In this document: positions 8,071 to 17,233 of the stretch, in pieces
Position numbering within the stretch: position 1 is the first letter of the stretch
How the letters are laid out: the number at the start of each line of letters is the position of its first letter
Position numbers and translations under genes: made by a program
Assembly (NCBI RefSeq): GCF_031583595.1
Contig: NZ_CP134145.1
Span: forward strand, 2,170,001 to 2,234,000
From: Thalassotalea psychrophila
GTDB taxonomy: Bacteria > Pseudomonadota > Gammaproteobacteria > Enterobacterales > Alteromonadaceae
Direction of reading: 5' to 3'
Length of the DNA stretch: 64,000 nucleotides
The notes under the pieces: generated by a model
The model's database searches: none
The model's input: the letters and a program-made list of their open reading frames with translations, nothing else
What the model was told of the DNA's origin: nothing

Positions 8071-8730
8071 ATGTTTACCGGAATTGTGCAATCTACTGGG
8101 CAAGTTAATTCAATTAAAATTGGCGATAATTTTAAACACATTGAAATACTGGTGCCAATTCAGTTAATAAGTAAATTAGAAACTGGTGCAAGTGTTGCAA
8201 ACAATGGTGTGTGCTTAACAGCCGTTAGTTTTTCTAAATTAGACTCTAAATCTGCAGTTATTGGCTTTGATATTATTGATGAAACGTTGCGAGTAACAAA
8301 TCTTGATTCCCTTGTAACAGGCAGTTTAGTTAATGTTGAACGTTCTATGAAGGTTGGTGATGAAATTGGTGGACATATGGTCTCAGGACATATTCATACC
8401 ATGGCAACGTTAGTGGAACGTTTGGACTCAACAGACAATTGCCAACTCAACTTTGTGATAAATAGTAATTGGACAAAGTATATCTTTGCTAAAGGCTTTA
8501 TTGCTGTTAATGGTGCAAGTTTAACGTTAGGAGAAGTACGTACTTTAAAAAATGGCGATTGTGAGTTTACCTTACACCTAATACCTGAAACATTGGAACG
8601 CACCAATTTAACTGTATTGAAGCTAGGTGATAAAGTGAATATTGAAATTGATCAACAAACTATGACTATTGTTGACTCTTTAGCAAGTATTTTAAAAGAA
8701 TACGGCATAGAGAAGAAACTAAACTTGTAA
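8071..8730 (+). CDS. ribE: Riboflavin synthase, alpha subunit
   Basis: Dismutates two 6,7-dimethyl-8-ribityllumazine molecules to riboflavin and the pyrimidinedione, the last step of riboflavin synthesis. The 219 residues begin with the hallmark MFTGIVQ and contain two homologous lumazine-binding beta-barrel repeats (about 1-96 and 97-195), with GHMVSGHIH at the repeat boundary and a C-terminal trimerisation helix. Length is normal. It is divergent from norM. No FMN riboswitch is visible in the short leader. Confidence 0.95.
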   Translation: MFTGIVQSTGQVNSIKIGDNFKHIEILVPIQLISKLETGASVANNGVCLTAVSFSKLDSKSAVIGFDIIDETLRVTNLDSLVTGSLVNVERSMKVGDEIGGHMVSGHIHTMATLVERLDSTDNCQLNFVINSNWTKYIFAKGFIAVNGASLTLGEVRTLKNGDCEFTLHLIPETLERTNLTVLKLGDKVNIEIDQQTMTIVDSLASILKEYGIEKKLNL

Positions 8731-8813
8731 TGGCCTTCTCTTATTAGCTTTATCAAATGAAATATAAGTTATCAAAAAGAGTAGACCATTAATTTAGGTT
8801 GCTAGAAATTAGA

Positions 8814-8990
8814 TTAGCTGAACATTACGATCATTAATGTAAGAACGACTATAGTTAGCACTGCAAACTTTCCTTGCTTGCTTGTAGCTAAAGAACTATT
8901 GCTTTGTGTTTCTTTACAATATTGTTGTGAAAGAGGGAAGTCGTTCAATGGCGTATAGTTGTTTACACATTTCTCTTTTGAAGCTGTCAT
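8814..8990 (-). CDS. Small C-terminally anchored membrane protein, 58 aa
   Basis: ATG at 8990 with an AGGA ribosome-binding motif about 9 bases upstream on the minus strand; stop TAA at 8814. Residues 1-40 are polar, with cysteines at 8 and 25. Residues 41-57 (KFAVLTIVVLTLMIVMF) are one hydrophobic helix ending one residue before the stop, the layout of a tail-anchored inner-membrane small protein. It stands alone between ribE and a convergently read stretch. No family recognised. The good start signal and classic topology support a real gene. Confidence 0.6.
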   Translation of the reverse strand: MTASKEKCVNNYTPLNDFPLSQQYCKETQSNSSLATSKQGKFAVLTIVVLTLMIVMFS

Positions 8991-9489
8991 GTTTAATATT
9001 CCTAAGTTTAAAGTTTAAATCTCGCTTGGTGGTAGAGCGTTTTTTTACCATGCCACCTTAAATAAGTTGGTTAAATTATAATCGATGGAAAAGTTAATAC
9101 TGTGTTAAATTGTTTTGACCTGTAACCCAATGTAATCACACCACATAGTGGAATGAACACTCCCTTGTACAACCCGTTTGACGCGCATGCCGCAAGTTGA
9201 AAAAATTTAAATATTTTATATTTTCAGTATGTGAAACCTGCACTTAGTAATATTTACAAGGCATATATATTCACTTTATTGAAGCGTAGATATATTCGTT
9301 GAAATGATTTAACAAGTCGGAAGTTTTGCTCGTTATCAAACAATCGTTGATTAAAAGTGTAACTAAAAAAAGCGATGATTTATGGGGAGTATTTTAAGAG
9401 CTTAGTAACATGGTTTGTTTAACAAAAAGGAACCTGCAGCTATGTTTTCTAGCTGATATTCCTTTTAGATGAAAGGATATGTATTTTCT
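8991..9489. other. 500-base intergenic region
   Basis: No convincing gene on either strand. It holds a minus-strand -10 candidate (TATAAT, at 9075-9080) upstream of the 58-aa membrane protein, a direct repeat GTAAC-N5-GTAAT (9122-9136) resembling a CpxR-type box, and the terminator of the CPXCG gene at 9424-9466. The rest is AT-rich and unassigned. Confidence 0.4.
9424..9466 (-). terminator. Terminator of the CPXCG-protein gene
   Basis: AAAAAGGAA (9424-9432) pairs with TTCCTTTT (9459-9466), with an inner AGCTA/TAGCT stem. On the minus strand the hairpin ends in CCTTTTTGTT, as expected for a factor-independent terminator downstream of the gene ending at 9490. Confidence 0.65.
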
Positions 9490-9696
9490 TTAATAGACTA
9501 GCTCGTCATCAGCATCGACCATTAATTGAATCTTTTGATTGTTTTCATCAATATGCATGTTCATATGAATGTCATTACAGCAGGCGGGGCAAGATTCATA
9601 GTAGTTTTGGTCACCTTGCGTGGTATCTATAGTGATATGCAGGTGATGCGCACAATGTGGGCACTCAATCGTTTTTTTGCTTACATCTTGGGGCAT
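9490..9696 (-). CDS. CPXCG-motif cysteine-rich small protein, 68 aa
   Basis: A two-cysteine pair CPHC (residues 13-16) and a second CPAC (36-39) form a predicted zinc ribbon, followed by an acidic C-terminus. It matches the layout of the CPXCG-motif cysteine-rich family widespread in gammaproteobacteria. GGGAGG lies just upstream of the ATG at 9696. Function unknown in the family; probably cytoplasmic. Confidence 0.8.
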   Translation of the reverse strand: MPQDVSKKTIECPHCAHHLHITIDTTQGDQNYYESCPACCNDIHMNMHIDENNQKIQLMVDADDELVY

Positions 9697-9890
9697 GGTA
9701 ACCTCCCGATTTTCTCGTTGAGTCGAGAATAAACTTAATAGAATTGATATCTGAACCTACAATCTATTATGGCTGTTATTGAGTATTTTGCGTTGTTTTA
9801 AAGGGGAGGATATTTGGTTTTTACTAACTATTTTGTAACCCTACGGCTAAGCATTTGTATTTACTAAATAAAGAAAAACTATAAAAATAG

Positions 9891-10502
9891 TTATTTATTG
9901 ACAGGCTTTAATTTTCTCAACTTTTTGAAGCTGTTTTCTAGGGAGTGTAGCGCAAACTCATTACTTAACCAGGCAGGAAGGCTACCTGCTGGATCAAAGC
10001 TACCACGGTAACTTACTTTAATATTGTTATTATGAAGTTTTTGCGCTCGCCAAACAACTTTAACTTTTTTAACTCTAATTTTATTTTTGTTTTTTGGTAA
10101 ATATTCATTATAGCCGCTGATATTTATTTGCAGTGAGTCCGTTGTCTTTTTAATAACTTTAGATTTGACTAGCATCTCTCTAGACTGCACCGGGCCGAAA
10201 CTTTCAAATAAAGTTAATACTACAGCAGAACCGTCATCTAAGGTGGTGAGTAATTCACTTGAAATAACTTTATCTAGCCATATAGGCGCAAGTTTAGGGC
10301 TGGTTAGAATGTTAAAAAAATCATCAATGTTGCCACCAATTTTTATTGACGCATTTATTTCAGTGAACTTAGAGTTTTCAAGTTTTTGATATTCAATTAA
10401 AAAGTCTTTCTCATTTAAATAAGACTGCCATTCAGCCTGACATTGCTGAGTAAAAAGCAAGATAAACATTAGCAATAAAATATTAACTAAGTAAGATTTC
10501 AA
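9891..10502 (-). CDS. Exported START/SRPBCC-domain protein
   Basis: The 203-residue protein has an N-terminal signal peptide (hydrophobic about residues 4-18, cleavage near QAEW at about 23). The rest matches the layout of a START-type hydrophobic-ligand-binding fold, with NIDDFFNIL near the start and a GSFDP segment and a long helix at the end. Members bind lipids or other hydrophobic molecules; the ligand here is unknown. It is single, divergent from thrS. The likely location is the periplasm. Confidence 0.7.
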   Translation of the reverse strand: MKSYLVNILLLMFILLFTQQCQAEWQSYLNEKDFLIEYQKLENSKFTEINASIKIGGNIDDFFNILTSPKLAPIWLDKVISSELLTTLDDGSAVVLTLFESFGPVQSREMLVKSKVIKKTTDSLQINISGYNEYLPKNKNKIRVKKVKVVWRAQKLHNNNIKVSYRGSFDPAGSLPAWLSNEFALHSLENSFKKLRKLKPVNK

Positions 10503-10681
10503 ATAAACACTCCATAATGAGTTGAAAAATATAAGCTAAGACGTTAACAATGATTGCAAAATAGGCCGTTTTCACCTATATTGCTGCCTTTCTAAGAATG
10601 TTTATATTCTTACATACTTTCAACACATTGTACCAGTTGTAAAAATCAATAAGTACAAGGTGAATTTTAAATTTATTACAA

Positions 10682-10702
10682 GTGACATTACGTAGGTGTC
10701 AC
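10682..10702 (+). promoter_or_regulatory. Hairpin immediately upstream of the thrS ribosome-binding site
   Basis: GTGACA (10682-10687) pairs with TGTCAC (10697-10702); a T-G pair can extend the stem, leaving loop TACGTAG, which contains CGT. The hairpin ends 7 bases before GAGGAA (10710-10715). In E. coli, thrS translation is repressed by ThrRS binding a leader hairpin that mimics the tRNA-Thr(CGU) anticodon arm at this position. A similar role here is inference. Confidence 0.4.
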
Positions 10703-10720
10703 CACTGTTGAGGAAATATT

Positions 10721-12631
10721 GTGCCAGTAATTACTCTCCCTGACGGCAGTCAGCGCAGCTTCGAAGAATCAGTTTCAGTTATGCAAGTGGCTTTGGACAT
10801 TGGTCCAGGTCTTGCAAAAGCGACCATTGCCGGTCGTATCGACGGTAATTTAGTTGATGCTTGTGAATTAATCACCGAAGACTCTTCATTGCAGTTAATC
10901 ACCAGTAAAGATGCCGAAGGCTTAGAAATTATCCGTCATTCTTGTGCGCATTTGTTAGGTCATGCTATTAAGCAAATTTACCCTAATGCAAAAATGGCCA
11001 TTGGTCCGACAATTGAAAACGGTTTTTACTATGACATCGATTTAGAAGAAAAATTAAATGACGATGACCTAGATAAACTTTCAAAGCGTATGACCGAACT
11101 TGCCCGTACAGGCTATGAAGTAGTTAAAAAAACCGGTACTTGGCAAGATGCATATGATGCATTTACTGAGCGCGGTGAAACTTACAAATTAGAAATTCTT
11201 GATGAAAATATCGAGAAAACCGATACTCCAGCGTTATACCATCATCAAGAATACGTAGATATGTGTCGTGGTCCACACGTACCTAGTATGCGTCATTGTC
11301 ATCACTTTAAACTGATGAATGTTGCTGGTGCTTATTGGCGTGGTAACTCTGACAACAAAATGTTGCAACGTATTTACGGTACCGCTTGGGCTGATAAAAA
11401 GCAGCTTAAAGCGTACATTCAGCGACTAGCTGAAGCTGAAAAACGTGATCACCGTAAAATTGGTAAAACATTAGATTTATTCCATTGGCAAGAAGAAGCG
11501 CCAGGAATGGTGTTTTGGCATAACGACGGTTGGACAATTTATACTGAGTTAGAAAAGTTTGTTCGTGAAAAACTTCATGAATATGATTACGACGAAGTAA
11601 AAGCACCAATGATGATGGATCGCACCTTGTGGGAAAAATCTGGTCATTGGGGTAAATATAAAGACGCGATGTTTACTACCGAGTCTGAAAAACGCGAATA
11701 CGCAATTAAACCAATGAACTGTCCAGGTCACGTACAAATATTTAACCAAGGGTTAAAATCGTACCGTGATTTACCACTTCGTATTGCCGAGTTTGGCTGT
11801 TGTCACCGTAACGAACCATCAGGTTCATTACATGGTTTGATGCGTGTACGTGGCTTTACTCAAGATGATGCACATATTTTCTGTACTGAAGATCAGGTAC
11901 AAGCGGAAGTGACCAAGTGTATTGAAATGGTATACGATGTATATGGTTCATTTGGCTTTGAAGACATTGTAGTTAAATTATCTACGCGCCCTGAAAACCG
12001 TATAGGTTCAGATGAAATTTGGGATAAAGCAGAAGCTGGTTTAGCCAAAGCATTAACCGACGCTGATATTCAATTTGAATATTTACCAGGCGAAGGTGCT
12101 TTTTACGGTCCTAAAATTGAATTCACTTTAATGGACTGTTTAGGTAGAGCTTGGCAATGTGGTACAGTACAATTAGATTTTGCTTTACCAGAGCGTTTAG
12201 GCGCAACTTATGTAGGTGAAGACAACGAACGTTACACGCCTGTGATGATCCACAGAGCTATTTTAGGTTCTTTAGAACGCTTTATTGGTATTTTGATTGA
12301 AGAATATACTGGTAAGTTCCCAACGTGGTTATCACCAATTCAAGTAACAGTGATGAATATTACCGATAAACATGGTGAATATTGTAGCCAAGTTGTAAAA
12401 AAACTGAAAGAAAATGGATTTAGAGCAAAAGCGGACTTGCGTAATGAGAAAATAGGCTTTAAAATCCGCGAGCATACTTTGAAACGTGTTCCTTATTTAC
12501 TCGTAGTGGGTGATCAGGAAATGGAAGCAGGTGAAATTGCTGTTCGAACACGTTCTGGTGAAGATTTAGGAAAATTGTCTGTGGATGATTTCATCGCTAA
12601 ACTTAGCGAAGAAGTGAAAACACGGGCTTAA
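10721..12631 (+). CDS. thrS: Threonyl-tRNA synthetase
   Basis: Charges tRNA-Thr. 636 residues in the full bacterial layout: TGS domain (about 1-61), editing domain with the zinc-site-like HSCAH (73-77) and CRGPH motifs, class II catalytic core with MNCPGH (zinc cysteine) and the motif 2 region [17 protein letters not shown], and a C-terminal anticodon-binding domain. The start is GTG at 10721, preceded by GAGGAA at 5 bases; the next ATG would remove part of TGS. It heads the thrS-infC-rpmI-rplT cluster, 26 bases before infC. Confidence 0.98.
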   Translation: MPVITLPDGSQRSFEESVSVMQVALDIGPGLAKATIAGRIDGNLVDACELITEDSSLQLITSKDAEGLEIIRHSCAHLLGHAIKQIYPNAKMAIGPTIENGFYYDIDLEEKLNDDDLDKLSKRMTELARTGYEVVKKTGTWQDAYDAFTERGETYKLEILDENIEKTDTPALYHHQEYVDMCRGPHVPSMRHCHHFKLMNVAGAYWRGNSDNKMLQRIYGTAWADKKQLKAYIQRLAEAEKRDHRKIGKTLDLFHWQEEAPGMVFWHNDGWTIYTELEKFVREKLHEYDYDEVKAPMMMDRTLWEKSGHWGKYKDAMFTTESEKREYAIKPMNCPGHVQIFNQGLKSYRDLPLRIAEFGCCHRNEPSGSLHGLMRVRGFTQDDAHIFCTEDQVQAEVTKCIEMVYDVYGSFGFEDIVVKLSTRPENRIGSDEIWDKAEAGLAKALTDADIQFEYLPGEGAFYGPKIEFTLMDCLGRAWQCGTVQLDFALPERLGATYVGEDNERYTPVMIHRAILGSLERFIGILIEEYTGKFPTWLSPIQVTVMNITDKHGEYCSQVVKKLKENGFRAKADLRNEKIGFKIREHTLKRVPYLLVVGDQEMEAGEIAVRTRSGEDLGKLSVDDFIAKLSEEVKTRA

Positions 12632-12657
12632 TATTAGTTCTCTAGGAGGAACAGGCT

Positions 12658-13200
12658 ATTAAAGGTGGTCAAAGAGGCGGTCAAAAAGAACCGCAACATA
12701 AACTGAATGAATTAATCACAGCTGAAGAAATTCGTTTAGTTGGTCTGGAAGGCGAGCCATTAGGCATTGTTTCATTAAATGAAGCATTAGATGCTGCTGA
12801 TACAGCAGGAGTTGATCTTGTAGAGATCAGCCCAACGGCCAAACCACCAGTTTGTCGCGTAATGGATTACGGTAAGTTCTTATACGAGAAATCGAAAGAA
12901 CTTAAAGAACAACGTAAGAAGCAAAAACAGATCCAGGTTAAGGAAATTAAATTCCGTCCTGGCACTGATGAAGGCGATTATCAGGTGAAATTACGTAACC
13001 TGAGACGCTTTTTAGAAGGTGGCGACAAGGCTAAGGTAACATTACGTTTCCGTGGTCGTGAAATGGCCCATCAAGAGTTAGGTATAGACCTTTTAAATCG
13101 TGTTAAAAAAGATTTAGAGGACCTAGCAGTTTGTGAGTCTTTCCCTCGTAGAGTGGAAGGCAGACAAATGATAATGGTGCTTGCCCCAATCAAAAGATAA
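12658..13200 (+). CDS. infC: Translation initiation factor IF-3 (AUU start)
   Basis: IF-3 binds the 30S subunit, prevents premature 50S joining and checks start-codon pairing. Reading back from the first ATG (12862) the frame stays open to ATT at 12658, which has AGGAGG (12644-12649) 8 bases upstream. The product is then 180 residues, the E. coli length, and begins with the usual KGG-type basic leader. The AUU start is the known basis of IF-3 autoregulation, because IF-3 discriminates against it. An ATG-only annotation would lose the N-terminal domain. A hairpin terminator follows. Confidence 0.95.
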   Translation: MKGGQRGGQKEPQHKLNELITAEEIRLVGLEGEPLGIVSLNEALDAADTAGVDLVEISPTAKPPVCRVMDYGKFLYEKSKELKEQRKKQKQIQVKEIKFRPGTDEGDYQVKLRNLRRFLEGGDKAKVTLRFRGREMAHQELGIDLLNRVKKDLEDLAVCESFPRRVEGRQMIMVLAPIKR

Positions 13201-13223
13201 TTTTTGGTCTTTAAAGTAATTAG

Positions 13224-13251
13224 GCCTTTTGTGAAAACATAAGGCTTTTTT
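13224..13251 (+). terminator. Terminator/attenuator after infC
   Basis: GCCTT-T-TGT, GAAA tetraloop, ACA-T-AAGGC (13224-13245), followed by TTTTTT. It lies between infC and rpmI, so it should reduce read-through into the ribosomal-protein genes, which have their own promoter downstream. Confidence 0.7.
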
Positions 13252-13288
13252 CACCATCGTTATCTTTTTTATCAAACTATTGCAGTTT

Positions 13289-13296
13289 GATATACT
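13289..13296 (+). promoter_or_regulatory. Extended -10 promoter for rpmI-rplT
   Basis: TGATATACT carries a TGn extension directly before the -10 TATACT (13291-13296). The -35 region is poor, as is usual for extended -10 promoters. The predicted transcript starts near 13303, leaving a leader of about 80 bases before rpmI, where L20 autoregulation could act. Confidence 0.55.
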
Positions 13297-13381
13297 AACC
13301 GGTAGCTGAGGCTCAACAAGTGGTTTCGTAAGAAATCCGCCCCTAGTTACTTAATATTTGGCATTAACGCGGAGTTTTCCC

Positions 13382-13579
13382 ATGCCTAAAATGAAGTCAA
13401 ACAAAGGTGCTGCAAAGCGCTTTAAAAAAACCGCTTCTGGTGGTTTTAAGTTCAAACAAGCCGGTCTACGTCACATCTTAACTAAGAGACGTACCAAAGT
13501 TAAGCGTCATTTACGTGCAAAAAGTATGGTTGCTAAGTCTGATATTAAATCAGTTGTAGCAATGTTACCTTACGCTTAA
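13382..13579 (+). CDS. rpmI: 50S ribosomal protein L35
   Basis: 65 residues, highly basic, with the family start [14 protein letters not shown] and the GGFKFKQAG...HILTKR segment. The ATG at 13382 is used rather than the upstream in-frame codon at 13358, which would add eight non-conserved residues; GCGGAG lies at suitable spacing. It is followed 18 bases later by rplT in the conserved order. Component of the large subunit. Confidence 0.97.
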   Translation: MPKMKSNKGAAKRFKKTASGGFKFKQAGLRHILTKRRTKVKRHLRAKSMVAKSDIKSVVAMLPYA

Positions 13580-13597
13580 TCATAGGAGATATAGACA

Positions 13598-13951
13598 ATG
13601 GCTAGAGTAAAACGCGGTGTTCAAGCACGCGCACGTCACAAAAAAGTTCTTAAGCAAGCGAAAGGTTATTACGGAGCACGTTCACGTGTTTATCGTGTTG
13701 CTTTCCAAGCTGTAACTAAAGCAGGTCAATACGCTTACCGCGATCGTCGTCAACGTAAACGTCAATTCCGTCAACTTTGGATTGCTCGTATAAACGCGGC
13801 AGCTCGTCAAAATGGTTTATCTTACAGCCGTTTCATTTGTGGTCTTAAAAACGCTTCAATTGAAATCGATCGTAAGATCCTAGCTGACATCGCAGTATAC
13901 GATAAAGCGGCTTTCTCTGTTCTAGTACAAAAAGCGCAAGCTACTTTGTAA
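13598..13951 (+). CDS. rplT: 50S ribosomal protein L20
   Basis: 117 residues, arginine- and lysine-rich, with the typical [16 protein letters not shown] start and [16 protein letters not shown] segment. It binds 23S rRNA early in large-subunit assembly and in E. coli represses its own operon by binding the rpmI leader. AGGAGAT precedes the start. The gene ends the operon just before a strong terminator. Confidence 0.98.
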   Translation: MARVKRGVQARARHKKVLKQAKGYYGARSRVYRVAFQAVTKAGQYAYRDRRQRKRQFRQLWIARINAAARQNGLSYSRFICGLKNASIEIDRKILADIAVYDKAAFSVLVQKAQATL

Positions 13952-13970
13952 TTTTACAGAAAAAACTTTT

Positions 13971-13998
13971 GAAAAGGACGCCTCGGCGTCCTTTTCTC
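13971..13998 (+). terminator. Terminator after rplT
   Basis: GAAAAGGACGC pairs with GCGTCCTTTTC around a short loop, followed by a T-rich tail. Ends the ribosomal-protein transcript. Confidence 0.85.
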
Positions 13999-14094
13999 TT
14001 TCTTAAAAATGAAAAATAATATATAAATAATATCCTCAAAAATTTAGATTGCATAAGTATTTTGGTCGAAGCATTATTTTGAACGAAGTATCAT

Positions 14095-14118
14095 TTCCTG
14101 AACTTGTTTCAGGATCTT
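14095..14118. repeat. Palindromic intergenic repeat (REP-like family A, copy 1)
   Basis: TTCCTGAACTTGTTTCAGGA core with arms CCTGAA (14097-14102) and TTCAGG (14108-14113), followed by TCTT. Related copies lie at 15442-15463, 21156-21180 and 21239-21260, all outside genes. Confidence 0.6.
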
Positions 14119-14247
14119 AAAAATATTTACGCAATCTCCTTAGTACTTAGTTCTTTTAACTTAGAACTTAGCTATTAAACGGTTTTTGAAACAGACTACT
14201 AATCAATTTACAGATTAGATATATAACTGATAAAACATCTCGGGAAA

Positions 14248-15357
14248 ATGAACATGACAATTGCTAACAAAGTTTTAGCTGTAAACAACGACCTGCCAAT
14301 TAGAACTGATGCACCAGTGCACAGTGGTAAAGTTAGAAGCGTATATTGGTTAACTGCCGATGATTCACGTCGCCTTATCAAAGAGAAGGGCTATAACGTC
14401 GCTGAAGACTCACCATTAGCAATTATGGTAATAAGTGACCGTATCTCTGCTTTTGACTGTATTTGGCACGGTGAGGGCGGTATGAAGGGCGTTCCTGGTA
14501 AAGGCGCGGCACTTAACGCTATTTCAAATCATTGGTTCAAGTTATTTAAAGACAATGGTTTAGCCGATAGCCATATTCTAGATATTCCACATCCATTCGT
14601 ATGGATTGTACAAAAGGCTAAGCCTGTAATGATTGAGGCCATTTGTCGTCAATACATTACCGGTTCAATGTGGCGCTCATATGTTAAAGGCGAGCGTGAG
14701 TTTTGTGGTATCCAATTACCAGAAGGCCTAGAAAAAGACACTAAATTACCAGAGCTTTTACAAACACCTTCAACAAAAGGTATTTTAGAAGGCATTCCTG
14801 GAGTTCCTGCTCAAGACGATGTAAACATCACTCGTAAGAATATTGAAGATAATTTTGAAGCGTTTAATTTTAAATCTGAAACTGATATCACACTTTACGA
14901 AAAGCTATTAGAAGAAGGCTTTGATTTAATTAGTGGTGAACTGGCTAAACTTGATCAAATATTCATCGATACCAAATTTGAATTTGGCTATGTAACTGAT
15001 GCTGCTGGTAATGATAAACTAATTTACATGGATGAAGTTGGCACACCTGATTCTTCACGTATTTGGGATGGTAGCGAGTACCGCAACGGTAAAGTTGTAG
15101 AAAACTCGAAAGAGGGCTTCCGTCAATTATTACTTAATCATTTCCCTGATCCTGATATTCTTTTAAACAAAGACCGTATGGAAGAGCGTGAAGCTTTAGC
15201 TCGAGATAACGCCTTGCCAGAATCTGTATTAATGGCAGTATCTGCTACTTATACCGGCATTGCAGAAAAGATCACTGGTGAGAAAATTGTTATTTCTGAT
15301 GATCCAAAAGCAGAAGTTATCGAAATTTTACGCAATGAATATAATCTAATCGATTAA
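14248..15357 (+). CDS. purC: Phosphoribosylaminoimidazole-succinocarboxamide (SAICAR) synthase, long form
   Basis: Condenses CAIR with aspartate, using ATP, in de novo purine synthesis. The 369 residues correspond to the long PurC type of Vibrio/Shewanella relatives, not the 237-residue E. coli type. Visible motifs: HSGKVRSVY near the N-terminus, [18 protein letters not shown], the ITGSMWR region and [12 protein letters not shown]. Two in-frame ATGs (14248, 14254) are possible starts; the first is listed. Monocistronic, ending at a strong terminator. I found no convincing PurR box upstream. Confidence 0.95.
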   Translation: MNMTIANKVLAVNNDLPIRTDAPVHSGKVRSVYWLTADDSRRLIKEKGYNVAEDSPLAIMVISDRISAFDCIWHGEGGMKGVPGKGAALNAISNHWFKLFKDNGLADSHILDIPHPFVWIVQKAKPVMIEAICRQYITGSMWRSYVKGEREFCGIQLPEGLEKDTKLPELLQTPSTKGILEGIPGVPAQDDVNITRKNIEDNFEAFNFKSETDITLYEKLLEEGFDLISGELAKLDQIFIDTKFEFGYVTDAAGNDKLIYMDEVGTPDSSRIWDGSEYRNGKVVENSKEGFRQLLLNHFPDPDILLNKDRMEEREALARDNALPESVLMAVSATYTGIAEKITGEKIVISDDPKAEVIEILRNEYNLID

Positions 15358-15378
15358 GTTATATTTTAGTGATAAATA

Positions 15379-15409
15379 AAAAGAGCTTCTATTTAGAAGC
15401 TCTTTTTTT
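15379..15409 (+). terminator. Terminator after purC
   Basis: AAAAGAGCTTCT (15379-15390), loop ATTT, AGAAGCTCTTTT and further T residues. Perfect 12-bp stem with T run. Confidence 0.9.
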
Positions 15410-15441
15410 GAATTGTAATATCTATAAACTTAAATTCCCAT

Positions 15442-15463
15442 TTCCTGACGAAAGTCAGGATCT
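15442..15463. repeat. Palindromic intergenic repeat (REP-like family A, copy 2)
   Basis: TTCCTGACGAAAGTCAGGAT with arms CCTGAC and GTCAGG. Identical over 22 bases to the copy at 21239-21260. Confidence 0.6.
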
Positions 15464-15521
15464 AAGCAAGCGGTTAAATTAGATCCTTAAATGAATTTAG
15501 GAAATTCTATGAATAAGTTTA

Positions 15522-17138
15522 TTAAATACTGGTGATATTTACCGATAACTTAAGCAATTGCCCAGGTTGCAGATACTTACTGCGTTTTAATTTATTCCAC
15601 TTCTCAATGTCGGCAATTTTCACATTAAACTTATTTGCAATGCGCGCTAATGAATCACCAGAGCGTACTTTGTAGTTAATGTTACGCATTATGTTGCTAC
15701 TAGTCGCCGCTGTTTGTGTGGTTTTAGTCGAAGCAGTTTTACCCGTCCAAATAGTTAGTTTTTGACCTAAACGCAACATGTCTTTAGGTGCCATTGCGTT
15801 CCATTTAGCAATGCTTTTTTCTGACACTTTATATTTACGACCAATATCCCAAAGTGTGTCACCTTGTTTAACCGTGTGGGTAAATTTATTACCAGACCCT
15901 TTCTTAGTTAGTTTTGATACTCTAATTTGTTCGTAAGATTTATAACGATCTAAAGATTGAGTTGCCGTTGGGATCAATAAATACTTACCCGCTCTAATTC
16001 TATTATTTTTGAGGCTGTTTGCTTCTTTAACAACGGTAATCGTAGTATTAAAACGATTTGCAATAACACCTAAACTGTCGCCTTCACGAATTTTATAACG
16101 TTGCCAAGATAATCTGTCTTCTTTTTTAAGCTTGCTTAAACCAAGTTTGAATTTTTCAACTTTATTATTTGGAACTAGTAATTGATGAGGGCCATTAGGT
16201 GCCGTTGCCCAACGGTTAAAACCAGGGTTAAGTGCGTGTAGTTCATCAATAGTTAAACCTGAAAGATCTGCAGCTAAAGCAAGATCTAATTGTGAGCCAA
16301 TATCTATTGAGCTTACAACCGGCTGATTATCTATTGCATATAGAGTTACGCCAAAATCTTCAGGACGTTTAACTAAGTCGGCTAATGCTAAAAGTTTTGG
16401 TACGTAATCACGAGTTTCTTTCGGCAGTTTTAAGTTCCAAAAGTCAGTCGGCTTTCCTTTACGAGCATTATCTTTAACTGCTCTGGCAACTCGTCCTTCA
16501 CCTGAATTGTAAGCCGCAAGAGCTAATAGCCAATCACCATCAAAGCGTTTATTTAAGTAACGTAAAAACTTTATTGCAGCTTGTGTTGATGCCGCAACAT
16601 CACGTCGACCGTCATACCACCAGTCTTGTTTTAAGCCAAACTGTTTACCTGTACCTGATAAGAACTGCCACATACCAGAGGCGCTACCGTGTGAGTAAGC
16701 AAATGGGTCGTAGGCACTTTCAACAATAGGTAATAACACTAACTCCATTGGCATATTGTGTTTTTCTAGCTCTTCAACAATATGATGTATAAAAGGCTCC
16801 GAACGCTTTGCAACACGGTCTAGGTAGCTTTGATGTTTGGCATACCAGTTACGCTGGGCGATAACTTTGCTGTTTTGCGGTATGTCAAAATGCAGCTGCC
16901 CTTGAATTCTGTGCCAAAGGTTATCAGAAATGGCGAGCTTGTCTTTATCGGTGAGGGTTATTTCAACATCATCTTTAGGATGGATAACTTTTGCGGTTTC
17001 ATCAGCTAATAATGCTTCATAGATTTCAGTAGAATCAGCTGCATTAGTTGGCAATTCAACACTAGTAACTGTTTGTTGTTCTAAATTTTGACAACCAACC
17101 ATCATGGTTAGCGATATAGGTAATATAATTTTCTTCAT
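15522..17138 (-). CDS. mltD: Membrane-bound lytic murein transglycosylase D, lipoprotein with three LysM domains
   Basis: Cleaves peptidoglycan glycan strands with formation of 1,6-anhydro-muramic ends. 538 residues. A short signal ends in the lipobox MVGC (cysteine 16), so it is outer-membrane anchored. The transglycosylase SLT domain spans roughly residues 115-245, with the catalytic glutamate in IVESAYDP and downstream GMWQFLSGTG and NSGEGRV motifs. Three LysM repeats follow (near 345, 423 and 488) for peptidoglycan binding; E. coli MltD has two. It is read convergently with purC and lies downstream of gloB on the same strand, as in many gammaproteobacteria. Confidence 0.95.
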   Translation of the reverse strand: MKKIILPISLTMMVGCQNLEQQTVTSVELPTNAADSTEIYEALLADETAKVIHPKDDVEITLTDKDKLAISDNLWHRIQGQLHFDIPQNSKVIAQRNWYAKHQSYLDRVAKRSEPFIHHIVEELEKHNMPMELVLLPIVESAYDPFAYSHGSASGMWQFLSGTGKQFGLKQDWWYDGRRDVAASTQAAIKFLRYLNKRFDGDWLLALAAYNSGEGRVARAVKDNARKGKPTDFWNLKLPKETRDYVPKLLALADLVKRPEDFGVTLYAIDNQPVVSSIDIGSQLDLALAADLSGLTIDELHALNPGFNRWATAPNGPHQLLVPNNKVEKFKLGLSKLKKEDRLSWQRYKIREGDSLGVIANRFNTTITVVKEANSLKNNRIRAGKYLLIPTATQSLDRYKSYEQIRVSKLTKKGSGNKFTHTVKQGDTLWDIGRKYKVSEKSIAKWNAMAPKDMLRLGQKLTIWTGKTASTKTTQTAATSSNIMRNINYKVRSGDSLARIANKFNVKIADIEKWNKLKRSKYLQPGQLLKLSVNITSI

Positions 17139-17233
17139 GAATGCTCTTTAAATGTCCATTTATAACGCGAGTATAATTATTATGTTTGGATGCAGCGTTA
17201 TTTTGTAATATATAGAAATGCGCAGCAGATCTA

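Noticed and set aside
8019..8141. Upstream extension of the norM reading frame by 41 residues
   Set aside because: It runs through the norM/ribE promoter region into the first codons of ribE and is not part of the MATE family; the ATG at 8018 gives the normal N-terminus.
9105..9190. Minus-strand 27-codon frame starting near 9187
   Set aside because: No ribosome-binding site and no continuity with known families; it also overlaps the CpxR-like box.
14150..14247. PurR operator before purC
   Set aside because: No match to the 16-base palindromic PUR box beyond scattered AT-rich similarity.
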